DNA from: an uncultured Alphaproteobacteria bacterium
GTDB taxonomy: Bacteria > Pseudomonadota > Alphaproteobacteria > RF32 > CAG-239
DNA: 64,000 bases
Assembly (NCBI GenBank): GCA_944391715.1
Contig: CALXUP010000002.1
Span: forward strand, 62,001-126,000
Direction of reading: 5' to 3'
Shown: piece after piece, positions 1 through 8,486 of the stretch
Layout of the letters: every line of letters begins with the position of its first letter
Numbering within the stretch: the first letter of the stretch is position 1
Notes under the pieces: model-generated
The model's input: the letters and a program-made list of their open reading frames with translations, nothing else
Told to the model about the DNA's origin: nothing
Databases searched by the model: none
Position numbers and translations under genes: made by a program

Positions 1-252
1 CTGTTATTGCCTGTTATTATTTTTGTATATCCGTTATACGAATGCTCTTTTTTTTTATTTGCTTTCTTTTGCGCCTGCTTTCACCCGGAAGCATTGCCGG
101 CACTCTAATGCACAATCAATAATTTTCAGGCAGATTAACCTGTTGTAATAAAAGTTTTTTCTGTTTTTTTTCTACTTGATTTTTAAAATTATTGGTATAT
201 TGTACACACAAACAATGTATTATTATTTTTCATAACTTTATTTTTTATAATT
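1..252. other. AT-rich intergenic leader, no gene seen
   Basis: No convincing open frame is visible. The stretch is AT-rich and ends in a leader without a Shine-Dalgarno sequence before the ATG at 253. TTGATT at 176-181 and TATATT at 196-201 resemble promoter hexamers, but the 14-bp spacer is too short for a confident call. The window edge prevents any statement about the preceding gene. Confidence 0.4.
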
Positions 253-1215
253 ATGAAAGCTACAGGTTTATCCGCATCTAGGCAGATAGTCTGCTATGAT
301 GCAAAAAGTGTTGATGCAGGTTTACTGCAAAGTTCAAAATGTAAAGGAAGCTATTTGTTAAAGAATGGCGAGATTAGTGCTCAAACGGTTTATAATCAGG
401 AATGGGGCATCTTTATTGATGAACATTTGTATATTCCGTTAAAAATGACAAAACAGCTGCTAACGGCTCACGAAGCCGAAGTTTATTACCACAGCCTGGG
501 AGAACAGATGCCTGATTTATATCAGATTGTCCGTTTCAAATTGGCAGTGGAAGACGTTAACGCATCTCTGACGCGGATTGGAATGCAAGATTTTGTTTTT
601 CCTGAAGATATTCTTCATAACGTATGGTATGAAGAAGCGCTGAAAGAGGCTAAATCCGGTGAAATGCGCCGCTGTGTTGTAATTTCCGGGTACCCGGATT
701 ATCAGAAACCTTCTTATCAGCAAATTGATGAAGATTATTTATTGTTTGCCGATACAATCCTCTATTGCCGCACTGAAGAATGTTATGAACCGGTCAGCCC
801 TGTTTTAAAATTCAACTGGTCGGGAATTGATTTTCTTTGTGCCGAGATTGCAGAAAAGAATTATAATTTTTACCGGGGAAAAGACCTTAAACTGGTTTAT
901 CTGGGGAGAGGTACGGTGATTGACCTTGTTGATAATGAGTTGCTTGTTACAGGGAGGAGCTTATATCAAAACTTTGAGGGAAAATTATATGAAGTATGTT
1001 CTTTGGATGATAACACATCATATTCACGTTGTAATAACACCGGACAAATAGTTATTACCACTTCTCATGAATATGTTCTGGATGGTATTTTGGAATCTGC
1101 CTGGAATATTAAAACTTATTTTCAAAAAAATGAAGAAGGTTTGTTTGTCAAAGTGAAGACAGAGGATGTCGACACCTATGACAGAAACCGTTTTTGGAAA
1201 AATTTTTACAACTAA
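253..1215 (+). CDS. Hypothetical protein, member 1 of a three-gene paralogous family
   Basis: A 320-residue protein of unrecognised function. It has no signal peptide or membrane segment, so it is probably cytoplasmic. Residues about 37-160 match the C-terminal half of the next gene and the start of the gene at 55141. The shared module has a Y-LLKNG turn, then G-IF----LYI-L, an alanine/glutamate helix, and (E/D)-(I/V)-N-(A/K)-(S/A)-L---GM followed by a W-Y/C position. No Shine-Dalgarno sequence precedes the ATG; the leader is almost pure A/T. The gene ends 13 nt before the start I prefer for the next member. Similarity among the paralogues is seen directly; function is unknown. Confidence 0.75.
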   Translation: MKATGLSASRQIVCYDAKSVDAGLLQSSKCKGSYLLKNGEISAQTVYNQEWGIFIDEHLYIPLKMTKQLLTAHEAEVYYHSLGEQMPDLYQIVRFKLAVEDVNASLTRIGMQDFVFPEDILHNVWYEEALKEAKSGEMRRCVVISGYPDYQKPSYQQIDEDYLLFADTILYCRTEECYEPVSPVLKFNWSGIDFLCAEIAEKNYNFYRGKDLKLVYLGRGTVIDLVDNELLVTGRSLYQNFEGKLYEVCSLDDNTSYSRCNNTGQIVITTSHEYVLDGILESAWNIKTYFQKNEEGLFVKVKTEDVDTYDRNRFWKNFYN

Positions 1216-1228
1216 AACTTGCTTTCTT

Positions 1229-2308
1229 ATGAACAAAAATCAAACTGAGGCATTATTGTCCTGCATCAGGGACAATGCCATCGACACATTGGAATTGTAT
1301 GACTACCTGAATACGGTTCATCCCGGAGAGTTCCATTTTACCAATGGAACGCATTTTCCGGTTTTGTTGCCGGGCTTGACGGCTGATGGCGTATTTGCCA
1401 GTGAAGAATACTATCTGACGGCAAATGAGCGTATCAATGGAAAGACGACTTTAGCCCGCGCTCAAAGATTTTGCAGCAACCGCGGATGTGTTTTGCCGGA
1501 TTGGAAAGCCGGCCGCGCAATGAAAGAACATCGCGGCGAGATTAACGCGTCTCTTAAAATTCTCGGTTTTCCGTTGTTGGAGGACGGTGAGTATTGGACA
1601 GCCGGCGACAAAGCCGGAGAAGGCGAACCCGGAGAAATTATTTTCGGCGGGCCGGCCCCCGGAGATGACACTTACATCGGAGGTTCGTGGACAAACTATC
1701 ACAAATATGTCCGCGGATGTATTAAGGTAGCCAAGACGCCCCAAAAACTGGATTATGCCAGAAGTGAGTTCAAAGATGAACAAACAACGGTGTTAGACAG
1801 TATTTTTAAGGACTTTGGAATATCCCGCTATCAGTTTATGATGTATCATAACAACAAGAACTGTTATCCGCAGCCCGGTCATTATCTTTTGAAGAACGGT
1901 GCACATTCAGCGTCTACCGTTTATGACCAGGAGGCAGGGATATTTGCAAATGCCAACCTGTATATTAAACTTGATATGCCCAAATCGCCGTTTACGTCCG
2001 AACAGGCAATGGTCTACCTTAAGGCTTATGAAGCACAGGTGCCGGAATATTTTGCCTTACGCCAGATTGCCAAAGCTGCACCGGAGATTAACAAGGCTCT
2101 CACGGCCGTAGGAATGAAAGACTTTTTGCTTCCGGAAAATGTTTTGGAAGGATGTTGGTGCAAGGAAAGCCTGGATAAAGCATTCCAAAACGACGAAGAA
2201 GGCAGTACGGAAGAAAAACGTGTTCTGTTGGTCGGCAATCAGCCGAATGTCAACGACAAATATCTTATTATTGAAGATATTTGGGAACATATTTCTTTGG
2301 ATTATTAA
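1229..2308 (+). CDS. Hypothetical protein with two copies of the family module, member 2
   Basis: About 359 residues when started at the ATG at 1229. An upstream in-frame ATG at 1166 overlaps the previous gene and gives an unlikely N-terminus. The protein appears to carry the family module twice. The N-terminal copy (about residues 30-135) has F-NG-HFP, DGVF--EEYYL, a C----CVLPD segment and EINASLK-LGFPLLE-GEYWTA. The C-terminal copy (about 220-330) has YLLKNG, GIF, LYI, EINKAL--VGM and CWC. The LP--IN-L-G-YW spacing recalls DUF1566/FGE-like C-type-lectin folds, but that is a weak resemblance. No Shine-Dalgarno is visible. A good terminator follows at 2321. Confidence 0.7.
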   Translation: MNKNQTEALLSCIRDNAIDTLELYDYLNTVHPGEFHFTNGTHFPVLLPGLTADGVFASEEYYLTANERINGKTTLARAQRFCSNRGCVLPDWKAGRAMKEHRGEINASLKILGFPLLEDGEYWTAGDKAGEGEPGEIIFGGPAPGDDTYIGGSWTNYHKYVRGCIKVAKTPQKLDYARSEFKDEQTTVLDSIFKDFGISRYQFMMYHNNKNCYPQPGHYLLKNGAHSASTVYDQEAGIFANANLYIKLDMPKSPFTSEQAMVYLKAYEAQVPEYFALRQIAKAAPEINKALTAVGMKDFLLPENVLEGCWCKESLDKAFQNDEEGSTEEKRVLLVGNQPNVNDKYLIIEDIWEHISLDY

Positions 2309-2320
2309 ATTATCTTAATA

Positions 2321-2362
2321 AGAAACCCGGCCGGCATTAAAAAATGGTCGGGTTTCTTTTTT
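2321..2362 (+). terminator. Rho-independent terminator after the paralogue pair
   Basis: AGAAACCCGGCC pairs imperfectly with GGTCGGGTTTCT across a short loop and is followed by a run of T. It lies 13 nt past the stop at 2308. Confidence 0.85.
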
Positions 2363-2402
2363 ATAAGAGAAATAATCAAAACATTATCCGAAATCATAAA
2401 AT

Positions 2403-2867
2403 TTATTGGCCGCCTGTCCGTTTGGCCCGAAAAAACTTTTTCAAAATCTGCGAACATTCTTCTGCCAGAAAACCCGATTCTGTTTGCGGCCGGTGATGAC
2501 AGGTTGGCTGGTCGTAGAATTTCACGCCGTTAAATACCGCTCCGCCTTTCGGATCTTCTGCCCCGATGTAAAGATGTTCGATACGGGCAAAAGAGATTGC
2601 CGCTGCGCACATTGTACACGGCTCCAGCGTCACATACATGTCAAATCCGCGCAAACGGTTGCTGCCCAGCTTGCGGCAAGCTTCCTGAATAGCCAAAATT
2701 TCGGCATGGGCCGTTGCATCCAGCGAATGCTGGCTGAGGTTGTGAGCCGCTGAAACAATTTCGCCGTTCTGCGGATTGACAACCAGTGCCCCGACCGGAA
2801 TTTCATCCGTTTCCGCCGCCAGTCGCGCCTGTTCCAGAGCTTTGCCCATATAAAATTCGTAATTCAT
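2403..2867 (-). CDS. tadA: tRNA-specific adenosine deaminase TadA
   Basis: A 154-residue cytidine/deoxycytidylate-deaminase-fold enzyme expected to convert A34 to inosine in tRNA-Arg(ACG), allowing wobble decoding. The zinc signature is complete: H-A-E at about residues 54-56, with Glu as proton shuttle, and P-C-T-M-C at about 83-87. Length is normal for TadA. It is transcribed divergently from the pseudouridine synthase at 2929, with 61 nt between them. Other nucleoside deaminases of this fold are possible, but the short length and translation-linked neighbours favour TadA. Confidence 0.88.
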   Translation of the reverse strand: MNYEFYMGKALEQARLAAETDEIPVGALVVNPQNGEIVSAAHNLSQHSLDATAHAEILAIQEACRKLGSNRLRGFDMYVTLEPCTMCAAAISFARIEHLYIGAEDPKGGAVFNGVKFYDQPTCHHRPQTESGFLAEECSQILKKFFRAKRTGGQ

Positions 2868-2928
2868 CTTTGACCTTTACAAAATTTGTGTGTATTATAC
2901 GGAAAATATCAAAAAAGGAAAGCAAATT

Positions 2929-3651
2929 ATGTCAGAAAGAATTGCCAAATTTATCGCCCGTTCAGGGGTTTGCTCCCGCCGTGCCGCCGAGGAATTGATT
3001 GCCCAAAAGCGCGTTACCGTAAACGGCGAGGTGATTGACAGCCCGGCTCTGAATGTTGACGGAACGGAAAAAATCCTGATTGACGGCGAAAAACTTCCTG
3101 TCCGGGAAAGCAGCCGGTTGTGGCTTTATTATAAGCCGGTCGGCCTGGTAACAACCCATAAAGACAATCAGGACAGACCGACGGTGTTTGACAATCTTCC
3201 GGCCGGAATGCCGCGGGTAATCTCCGTCGGACGCCTTGACTTAAATTCGGAAGGCCTGCTGCTGCTGACCAACAACGGCGAGTTGTCCAGAAAGCTGGAG
3301 CTGCCGGGCAATGGCTGGATAAGAAGATACAAAGTCAAGGTTCACGGCTATCTTGATGACAAAAAACTGGCATCTCTGGCAAACGGCATAACGGTTGACG
3401 GCGTGGAATACGGCGCAATTAAAGTCGAGATTGAGAATAAAACCGGCACCAATGCCTGGCTGATTGTTTCTTTGACTGAAGGCAAAAACCGTGAGATTCG
3501 TAAGGTGATGAAAGCGCTCGGATTAGACGTTGCAAGACTGATACGCTTGTCTTATGGGCCGTTCCAGCTGGGCTCGATGAAAAAAGGCGAAGTCCGGGAA
3601 GTTTCGGGCAAAGTGCTGAAAGAACAACTCGGAAAAGATTTTGAGTTATGA
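2929..3651 (+). CDS. rluB: RluB/RsuA-family rRNA pseudouridine synthase
   Basis: About 240 residues. An N-terminal S4 RNA-binding domain (ERIAKFIARSGVCSRR, then the LI--KRVTVNG turn) is followed by the RluB/E/F-RsuA catalytic domain. The catalytic Asp is in GRLDLNSEGLLLLTNNG, and a NREIRKVM motif sits near residue 195. It should isomerise a uridine in rRNA, probably 23S U2605. I chose the ATG at 2929, behind a purine-rich AAAAAAGGAAAG, over an in-frame GTG at 2890. The stop overlaps the ATG of rsmD (ATGA), so the two rRNA-modifying genes are translationally coupled. Confidence 0.87.
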   Translation: MSERIAKFIARSGVCSRRAAEELIAQKRVTVNGEVIDSPALNVDGTEKILIDGEKLPVRESSRLWLYYKPVGLVTTHKDNQDRPTVFDNLPAGMPRVISVGRLDLNSEGLLLLTNNGELSRKLELPGNGWIRRYKVKVHGYLDDKKLASLANGITVDGVEYGAIKVEIENKTGTNAWLIVSLTEGKNREIRKVMKALGLDVARLIRLSYGPFQLGSMKKGEVREVSGKVLKEQLGKDFEL

Positions 3652-4193
3652 GGATTATCGCCGGAAAATACCGCGGCAAAAAACTTGTCTCGCCACTGAC
3701 CGATAAAATCCGCCCGACATCAGATCGGGCGCGAGAGGCCGTATTTAATATTTTAAATTCCCGTCTGGAACACAATTGGGAGGCTTTTTCTCTGTTGGAA
3801 GTCTTTGCCGGAACGGGAGCTTTTGGATTGGAAGCCCTGTCCCGCGGCATTAAGAAAATTTGCCAGATAGACATAGACACTAAAACGGCTGCCGCTAATG
3901 CCGCTTTGTTTCCGGCTGAAAAAGAGCGGATAACACTGTTGCGTCTTGATGCTGCAAAATTGGGAAAAGCTCCGGAAAAATACAATCTGCTGTTTATGGA
4001 TGCCCCTTATAACCAAGGTCTGACTGAAAAAGCCTTAAAAACCGTCGCTGCGGGCGGATGGCTGGAAGAGGGGGCTTTGTGCCTGGCCGAGCTTGAAAAA
4101 AATGAACAAATCACAATCCCGGAAGAATATGAACTGCAAGAAGAACGGATATACGGACTTGCCAAAATTTTATTTTTGCGTTACCGCGGTTAA
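3648..4193 (+). CDS. rsmD: 16S rRNA (guanine966-N2)-methyltransferase RsmD
   Basis: A 181-residue Rossmann-fold SAM methyltransferase. RIIAGKYRGKKL at the N-terminus and RPTSDR-REA-FNIL are characteristic of RsmD. VFAGTGAFGLEALSRG is the SAM-binding motif I. Motif IV reads DAPY, whereas the family normally has DPPF/DPPY; this is a conservative departure next to the catalytic pocket and probably still active. It is coupled to the upstream pseudouridine synthase by an ATGA overlap. Its stop codon overlaps the end of the convergent gene by four bases, with no terminator between them. Confidence 0.9.
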   Translation: MRIIAGKYRGKKLVSPLTDKIRPTSDRAREAVFNILNSRLEHNWEAFSLLEVFAGTGAFGLEALSRGIKKICQIDIDTKTAAANAALFPAEKERITLLRLDAAKLGKAPEKYNLLFMDAPYNQGLTEKALKTVAAGGWLEEGALCLAELEKNEQITIPEEYELQEERIYGLAKILFLRYRG

Positions 4194-5329
4194 AACTTTG
4201 CCACGGTAATGTTTTCTATCTGAAGTTTGCGGTCTTTGAAATCTATCGGCGCGGTAACGGTCAGATATTTGTCTTTGGGCGAAAGTTTAAAGGCTTTGTT
4301 GCCGAGCAGGATTTTGCTGACAAACACGCCCTTGCTTTCCAGCCACTGGTATTGCAGCATACTGTCCATACTCTCGAGCAAACCTTTTGATGACGTATCC
4401 AAATGCAGGTTTGGCTCAAGTTTTTCGTTAAAATGCAAACTGCCGCGTCCGACCAAAGCCAAAGGCTTCCAGTTGAGAGAAACATATTTCAGATTCACAA
4501 AACCGCCGGCTTCCAGCCATTCGTAAATTGCAGAACGATACGATTTATTGCCGCTGACTTTTCCCATAATGTCGGCATCAATAAAAATCATATCAATTTT
4601 GTCTGCCAGGGCAATTTCAAATTTCTTGTCAAACTTCAGTCCGCTGAGCAGCAGATCGCAACCCCAGGCCGGCACGGCGCCGGAAACGTTGGCCGGCGTT
4701 TTTCTGACCGCGGAAATTAAAAGATCGCCGATTTGCATCGTATTGCGGATGTTAATCTCTTTGGCGCTGGCAAGCAGATGAGCCATCCGGTCATGAGCAT
4801 CAATATCAATCAAAATCAACGGATTCGGAATATCAAGATGATAAGTCTTGTTTTTATAGACAATATCCATCTCCGGCGACAGATTGACCGTAAGTTTCCG
4901 GGGATTAAACAAATCGGCGGAAACTTCCAGATACGGAATTTCAATTTTAAAATCCCTTCCCTGATACAGGCTGTAAAATTGAAAATCCTGTACTTTAATA
5001 ATCTTTCCCGGATAAGACGGCGAAAATTCAATATTATTGTAAGCCACATCCCAGCCCGATTCATTCAGTGAAGTTTGAACCCGGACAATTTCATTTTTGA
5101 TAACACCGATATAATATGCCCGGGACAACACAACCCACAAGCCGGAAAAAGTAAGCAGGGCGGTAAACAAAAATGTACCCAGACCCAGCCGGGAAATCCG
5201 AAAACTGAATTTCTTTTTGGAAATCGGCGCTTCTTCGTCAGCCGGCTTTAAACCGTCAAAAATGGCTTTTGCTTCCAAAGCGTCTTCGACCGAGGCCTGC
5301 TGCGGGATATGTTCTTCCTGTTCTGCCAA
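4190..5329 (-). CDS. DUF2125-like membrane-anchored protein
   Basis: A 379-residue protein with a cytoplasmic N-terminus of about 50 residues, one transmembrane segment (about 50-70, LGTFLFTALLTFSGLWVVL) and a long extracytoplasmic part rich in beta-forming sequence. This layout, and its position last in the ftsE-ftsX-ydcF-plsC operon, match the alphaproteobacterial DUF2125 family, whose function is unknown. The start is a TTG one nucleotide after the plsC stop, so translation probably depends on coupling. The family assignment is from layout and synteny rather than a motif I can prove. Confidence 0.65.
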   Translation of the reverse strand: MAEQEEHIPQQASVEDALEAKAIFDGLKPADEEAPISKKKFSFRISRLGLGTFLFTALLTFSGLWVVLSRAYYIGVIKNEIVRVQTSLNESGWDVAYNNIEFSPSYPGKIIKVQDFQFYSLYQGRDFKIEIPYLEVSADLFNPRKLTVNLSPEMDIVYKNKTYHLDIPNPLILIDIDAHDRMAHLLASAKEINIRNTMQIGDLLISAVRKTPANVSGAVPAWGCDLLLSGLKFDKKFEIALADKIDMIFIDADIMGKVSGNKSYRSAIYEWLEAGGFVNLKYVSLNWKPLALVGRGSLHFNEKLEPNLHLDTSSKGLLESMDSMLQYQWLESKGVFVSKILLGNKAFKLSPKDKYLTVTAPIDFKDRKLQIENITVAKF

Positions 5330-5330
5330 C

Positions 5331-6098
5331 TTATTTTGCCTTTTTGTATTTTTTCAGCAAGTCTACCGTATAAGGATAATTTTTGAAAGCTTCCTGATTA
5401 AGTTCTTCGCACTTATTTTCAATTTTCTGTTTCAAAACGTCCATAAATTCTTTCTTGTCCAGTCCGGGTTCAACCGGCGGCAAAAACTCAATGATAACTT
5501 TTCCCGGATGCCGGAGAAAAGAAGCCTTTTCCCAAAACAATCCGGTATTAAGCGCTACCGGAACAACTGGAAGTTTAAGATTCTGATAAAGAAAAGCCAC
5601 GCCCGGTTTATACTGGGTTGTCGTCTCGGGCTTTGTGCGTGTCCCTTCCGGAAAAATAATGATGGGTCGCCCTTTTGCCACACGTTTTTTTGCCTCTGTC
5701 AGCATTTTCTTCATCGCGGCCGAGCCGGCGGAACGGTTAATGGGAATCATGCCATAAACATGAGATGCCCAGCCGAAAAACGGAATAAAATGCAATTCCC
5801 GTTTCAAAATAAAAACGCCGGATTTGATAACGGTTGTCAAATAATAAGTTTCCATCGCAGACTGGTGCTTGCAGGCATAGATAACGCCGCTTTGCCGGAT
5901 GTTTTCCTGTCCTCTGATTTCAATGTCAAGGCCGCAGATGAGCTTGAGAAGATAGCGGTTGAGCGGTTGCATGATGTCATTCCAGAAATGAATGTATATT
6001 TTTTTCGGAAAAGGCATCAGCACAATCGAAAATATGGTTCCGGCCAATATCAGCCCGTAACAAAAAAAGTTAAAAATCAAAGAACGAACAAAAATCAT
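5331..6098 (-). CDS. plsC: 1-acyl-sn-glycerol-3-phosphate acyltransferase
   Basis: A 255-residue inner-membrane enzyme expected to acylate lysophosphatidate to phosphatidate in phospholipid synthesis. An N-terminal hydrophobic segment (about 5-27) precedes the acyltransferase motifs: KHQSAMET, the HX4E form of the HX4D catalytic block usual in alphaproteobacteria; the glycerol-phosphate-binding GMIPINRSAG; and FPEGTRTKP. Its ATG follows the ydcF stop with no gap, and a TTG-started gene follows one base later, so it sits inside a coupled operon. Confidence 0.9.
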   Translation of the reverse strand: MIFVRSLIFNFFCYGLILAGTIFSIVLMPFPKKIYIHFWNDIMQPLNRYLLKLICGLDIEIRGQENIRQSGVIYACKHQSAMETYYLTTVIKSGVFILKRELHFIPFFGWASHVYGMIPINRSAGSAAMKKMLTEAKKRVAKGRPIIIFPEGTRTKPETTTQYKPGVAFLYQNLKLPVVPVALNTGLFWEKASFLRHPGKVIIEFLPPVEPGLDKKEFMDVLKQKIENKCEELNQEAFKNYPYTVDLLKKYKKAK

Positions 6099-6686
6099 TT
6101 ATTCCTCGCCGTTAAAAATTTCAGAAATGACATAAGCGGTATAAACATACAAATATTTATTATATTCTGTCGCAATCAGCCAGAAACTACCGGGATTCTT
6201 CCACCATTTCGGATGCACTTTATCCGAATACACCGGGCTGGGCACAATCGAAACCTTCGGGTTTTGGTGCCGGAATTCCAAAATGCTGCGCGGCAGATGA
6301 TAATTAGAAGTTACTAGTCGGATGGAGCGGATTTTGTTTTTCTTAATCCATTCGTCTGTTTCAATGGCGTTGCCGATAGTGTCTTTGGCTTTGCTGCCCA
6401 TCTGCACTTTTTGTTTTTTGCTGATTCTGACGTCGTTAAACTGTTCAATCTGAGCCAGCGAAGTTTTTTTTGACACGCCGGAGATAAAAAGCTTTTCGGC
6501 CGCCCCGTCGTTAAGCAAAGCAATAGCGCTGCTGATTCGGTTTCTTCCGCCGGTCAGCGCGATAATGGCATCGGTTTTGATACCGTCCGTATTTTCATAA
6601 GAATTAATCCGGTGGTTAAACCACAAAAAACCGGCAAACCAGGCCAAAAGCAAAAATAAGGCGGCAATAATAAACAGTTTCTTCAT
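6099..6686 (-). CDS. YdcF/SanA-type DUF218 membrane protein
   Basis: 195 residues with an N-terminal transmembrane anchor (about 4-24) and a DUF218 domain. The domain starts IIALTGGRNRISSAI, continues KLFISGVS, and has LVTSNYHLPRSILEFR near residue 125. Family members such as SanA, ElyC and YdcF act in envelope or peptidoglycan-lipid homeostasis; the reaction is not settled. The start codon overlaps the ftsX stop (ATGA). Its place between ftsX and plsC is a recurrent alphaproteobacterial arrangement and suggests an envelope role. Confidence 0.82.
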   Translation of the reverse strand: MKKLFIIAALFLLLAWFAGFLWFNHRINSYENTDGIKTDAIIALTGGRNRISSAIALLNDGAAEKLFISGVSKKTSLAQIEQFNDVRISKKQKVQMGSKAKDTIGNAIETDEWIKKNKIRSIRLVTSNYHLPRSILEFRHQNPKVSIVPSPVYSDKVHPKWWKNPGSFWLIATEYNKYLYVYTAYVISEIFNGEE

Positions 6687-7606
6687 ATCATTTTTTCTAA
6701 TGTGCGTTTAACGGTATAATAAGCGGTAAACATGGCAATCATAACGGCAAACAGCGGCAATATCAAGATAGTTATCCACGATTCTGCGGATAAATGTGCA
6801 CCGCTGATGATTCCGCCTTCAATTTGTTCGGCCAGCGAGGCAATCAAAAAAATCGTTGGAATGGAAAGCGCCACGCCGATAACGCCGCCGACCAGCGCAA
6901 GCCAGCCGGTGCGCCGGGCGTATTGCTGGGCAATATAAGCGTCTTTTGCTCCCATCGTATGCAAAATTTCAATAATATAATGATGCAGGCCGAGACTTGT
7001 CTGCGTGCTGTAAAAGATGGCGCCGGACGTAACCAGAATAACCAAAAACAAAATGCTCAGCGCCAACATTTTCAAGCCGTCGGCAAAGCGGATGAGTTTG
7101 TTGAGCCAGAGCTTGTGATTGTCAACCGATGCCTGAGGCGAAACCTGAGCAAGATTCTCCGCCAAAACGCCGAAGTCAAGCGTCTCGCCTTTTTTTATCC
7201 TGACGTCAATCAGGCGGGGAACCGGCAGACTCCCGATTTCAATACCGTCGCCGAGCCAGGGCTGGATAAGCTTTTGCAACTGTTCGTCGGAAAGCGGCGT
7301 TACCTTTTCGATTTCTGCCACCGATTCGAGATATTCAATTGCTTTTTTCTGATTCTCCAGCGTATCGGCGGCGGCCTTGTCGCGGTCGCTGCTGTTAATT
7401 GGCATAATCTGTACCGTCAGCGAGCCGAGAATACTGTCGTTCCAGTTTCTGAGCATTGAGTTTATGGAAAGAACACCGGCTAGTGTAATGGCAAAGATAA
7501 AGACCGAAATCGAAATCATAATCTGCAGAAACAGGCTCGAACTGTCATTGTTAAGCGGCAGTTCCTGTTTGCGGGAGATAAAATCGGCAGCATTGTTATT
7601 GCTCAT
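6683..7606 (-). CDS. ftsX: Cell division protein FtsX
   Basis: A 307-residue permease-like subunit of the FtsEX complex, which couples ATP hydrolysis to septal peptidoglycan hydrolase activation. Four hydrophobic helices are visible: about 27-50 after a cytoplasmic N-terminus, then three in the C-terminal half (about 178-200, 222-250 and 275-295). The extracytoplasmic loop between helices 1 and 2 has the usual length. The ATG overlaps the ftsE stop by four bases, as expected for a stoichiometric complex. Confidence 0.88.
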   Translation of the reverse strand: MSNNNAADFISRKQELPLNNDSSSLFLQIMISISVFIFAITLAGVLSINSMLRNWNDSILGSLTVQIMPINSSDRDKAAADTLENQKKAIEYLESVAEIEKVTPLSDEQLQKLIQPWLGDGIEIGSLPVPRLIDVRIKKGETLDFGVLAENLAQVSPQASVDNHKLWLNKLIRFADGLKMLALSILFLVILVTSGAIFYSTQTSLGLHHYIIEILHTMGAKDAYIAQQYARRTGWLALVGGVIGVALSIPTIFLIASLAEQIEGGIISGAHLSAESWITILILPLFAVMIAMFTAYYTVKRTLEKMI

Positions 7607-8352
7607 CGGCGCTCTCCTTTCTCAACCCGGTTTCCGATGTTAATGCCGGTAAAATCATAAGGTTCGTAAACTTTCAGTCCGTGATTCTGCAAATGCAGGC
7701 GCGGAAAAGCAAAATCGGTAATCAGCTTCTCGCTGTGCGTTGCAATAACGACCGTCGTGCCGAGCTTGTTGAGTTCGACAAACAGCTTCATCAGTTTGGG
7801 CGCAATATCGTTGTCGACGTTTCCGGTCGGTTCGTCCGCCAGCAAAAGGTCGGGACGGTTGATGACGGCACGTGCAATTGCGGTGCGCTGTTTTTCGCCG
7901 CCGGAAAGGGTGGAAGTCTTGGCATACATATTGCGGTCAAGCTCAACCCATTGCAAAAGTTCGGTTACTCTTTTTTTGACTTCCCTTTCGTTCATGCCGC
8001 AGATTCTGAGCGGCAGGGCAACGTTGTCAAAAGCGGAAAGATGCTCCAGCAGACGAAAGTCCTGAAAAACCACGCCGATTTTCCGCCGTAGCAGAGAAAG
8101 GTTGTCCCTGTTTGTAAAATTAATGTTTCTGCCAAAAACCTGAACGATTCCCCGGCTGGGCTTTTGTGCCAGATACATCATGCTCAAAAGAGATGTCTTG
8201 CCGGCGCCGCTTCTGCCGGTCAGAAAATGAAAAGATCCTCTGGGCAGGCTCAAAGAAATGTCGCTCAAAACTTCGGGCCCCTGTCCATAGCGGATTCCCA
8301 CGTTTTGCATGACAATAATTGCATTATTGCTTTTGCTTTCGTTTTTTTGCAA
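7603..8352 (-). CDS. ftsE: Cell division ATP-binding protein FtsE
   Basis: An ABC ATPase with Walker A GRSGAGKTS, the signature LSGGEKQRTAIARA, Walker B LLLADEPTGNVD and the H-loop ATHS, typical of FtsE. The frame can be opened at an ATG at 8373, but that start is part of ATGGAGGG, where the GGAGGG looks like a ribosome-binding site. It lies six bases before a TTG at 8352. I prefer the TTG, giving about 249 residues. FtsX, encoded next with an ATGA overlap, is the membrane partner. A zinc-ribbon gene is divergent upstream. Confidence 0.87.
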   Translation of the reverse strand: MQKNESKSNNAIIVMQNVGIRYGQGPEVLSDISLSLPRGSFHFLTGRSGAGKTSLLSMMYLAQKPSRGIVQVFGRNINFTNRDNLSLLRRKIGVVFQDFRLLEHLSAFDNVALPLRICGMNEREVKKRVTELLQWVELDRNMYAKTSTLSGGEKQRTAIARAVINRPDLLLADEPTGNVDNDIAPKLMKLFVELNKLGTTVVIATHSEKLITDFAFPRLHLQNHGLKVYEPYDFTGINIGNRVEKGERR

Positions 8353-8486
8353 CTTCGACCCTCCATGAATCATAAAATATTTTCTCTAAGATATAGCAAT
8401 AAATCATTTAATAAAATCTTTTTTTTCTTTGATTAAATGCTTTTTGTGCAATAAGGTGCAGTATAAGGTAAAAAAGGTAAAACATA

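Noticed and set aside
5217-6317. 366-codon open frame on the plus strand
   Set aside because: It lies antisense across the DUF2125 and plsC genes, whose motifs and operon coupling are convincing.
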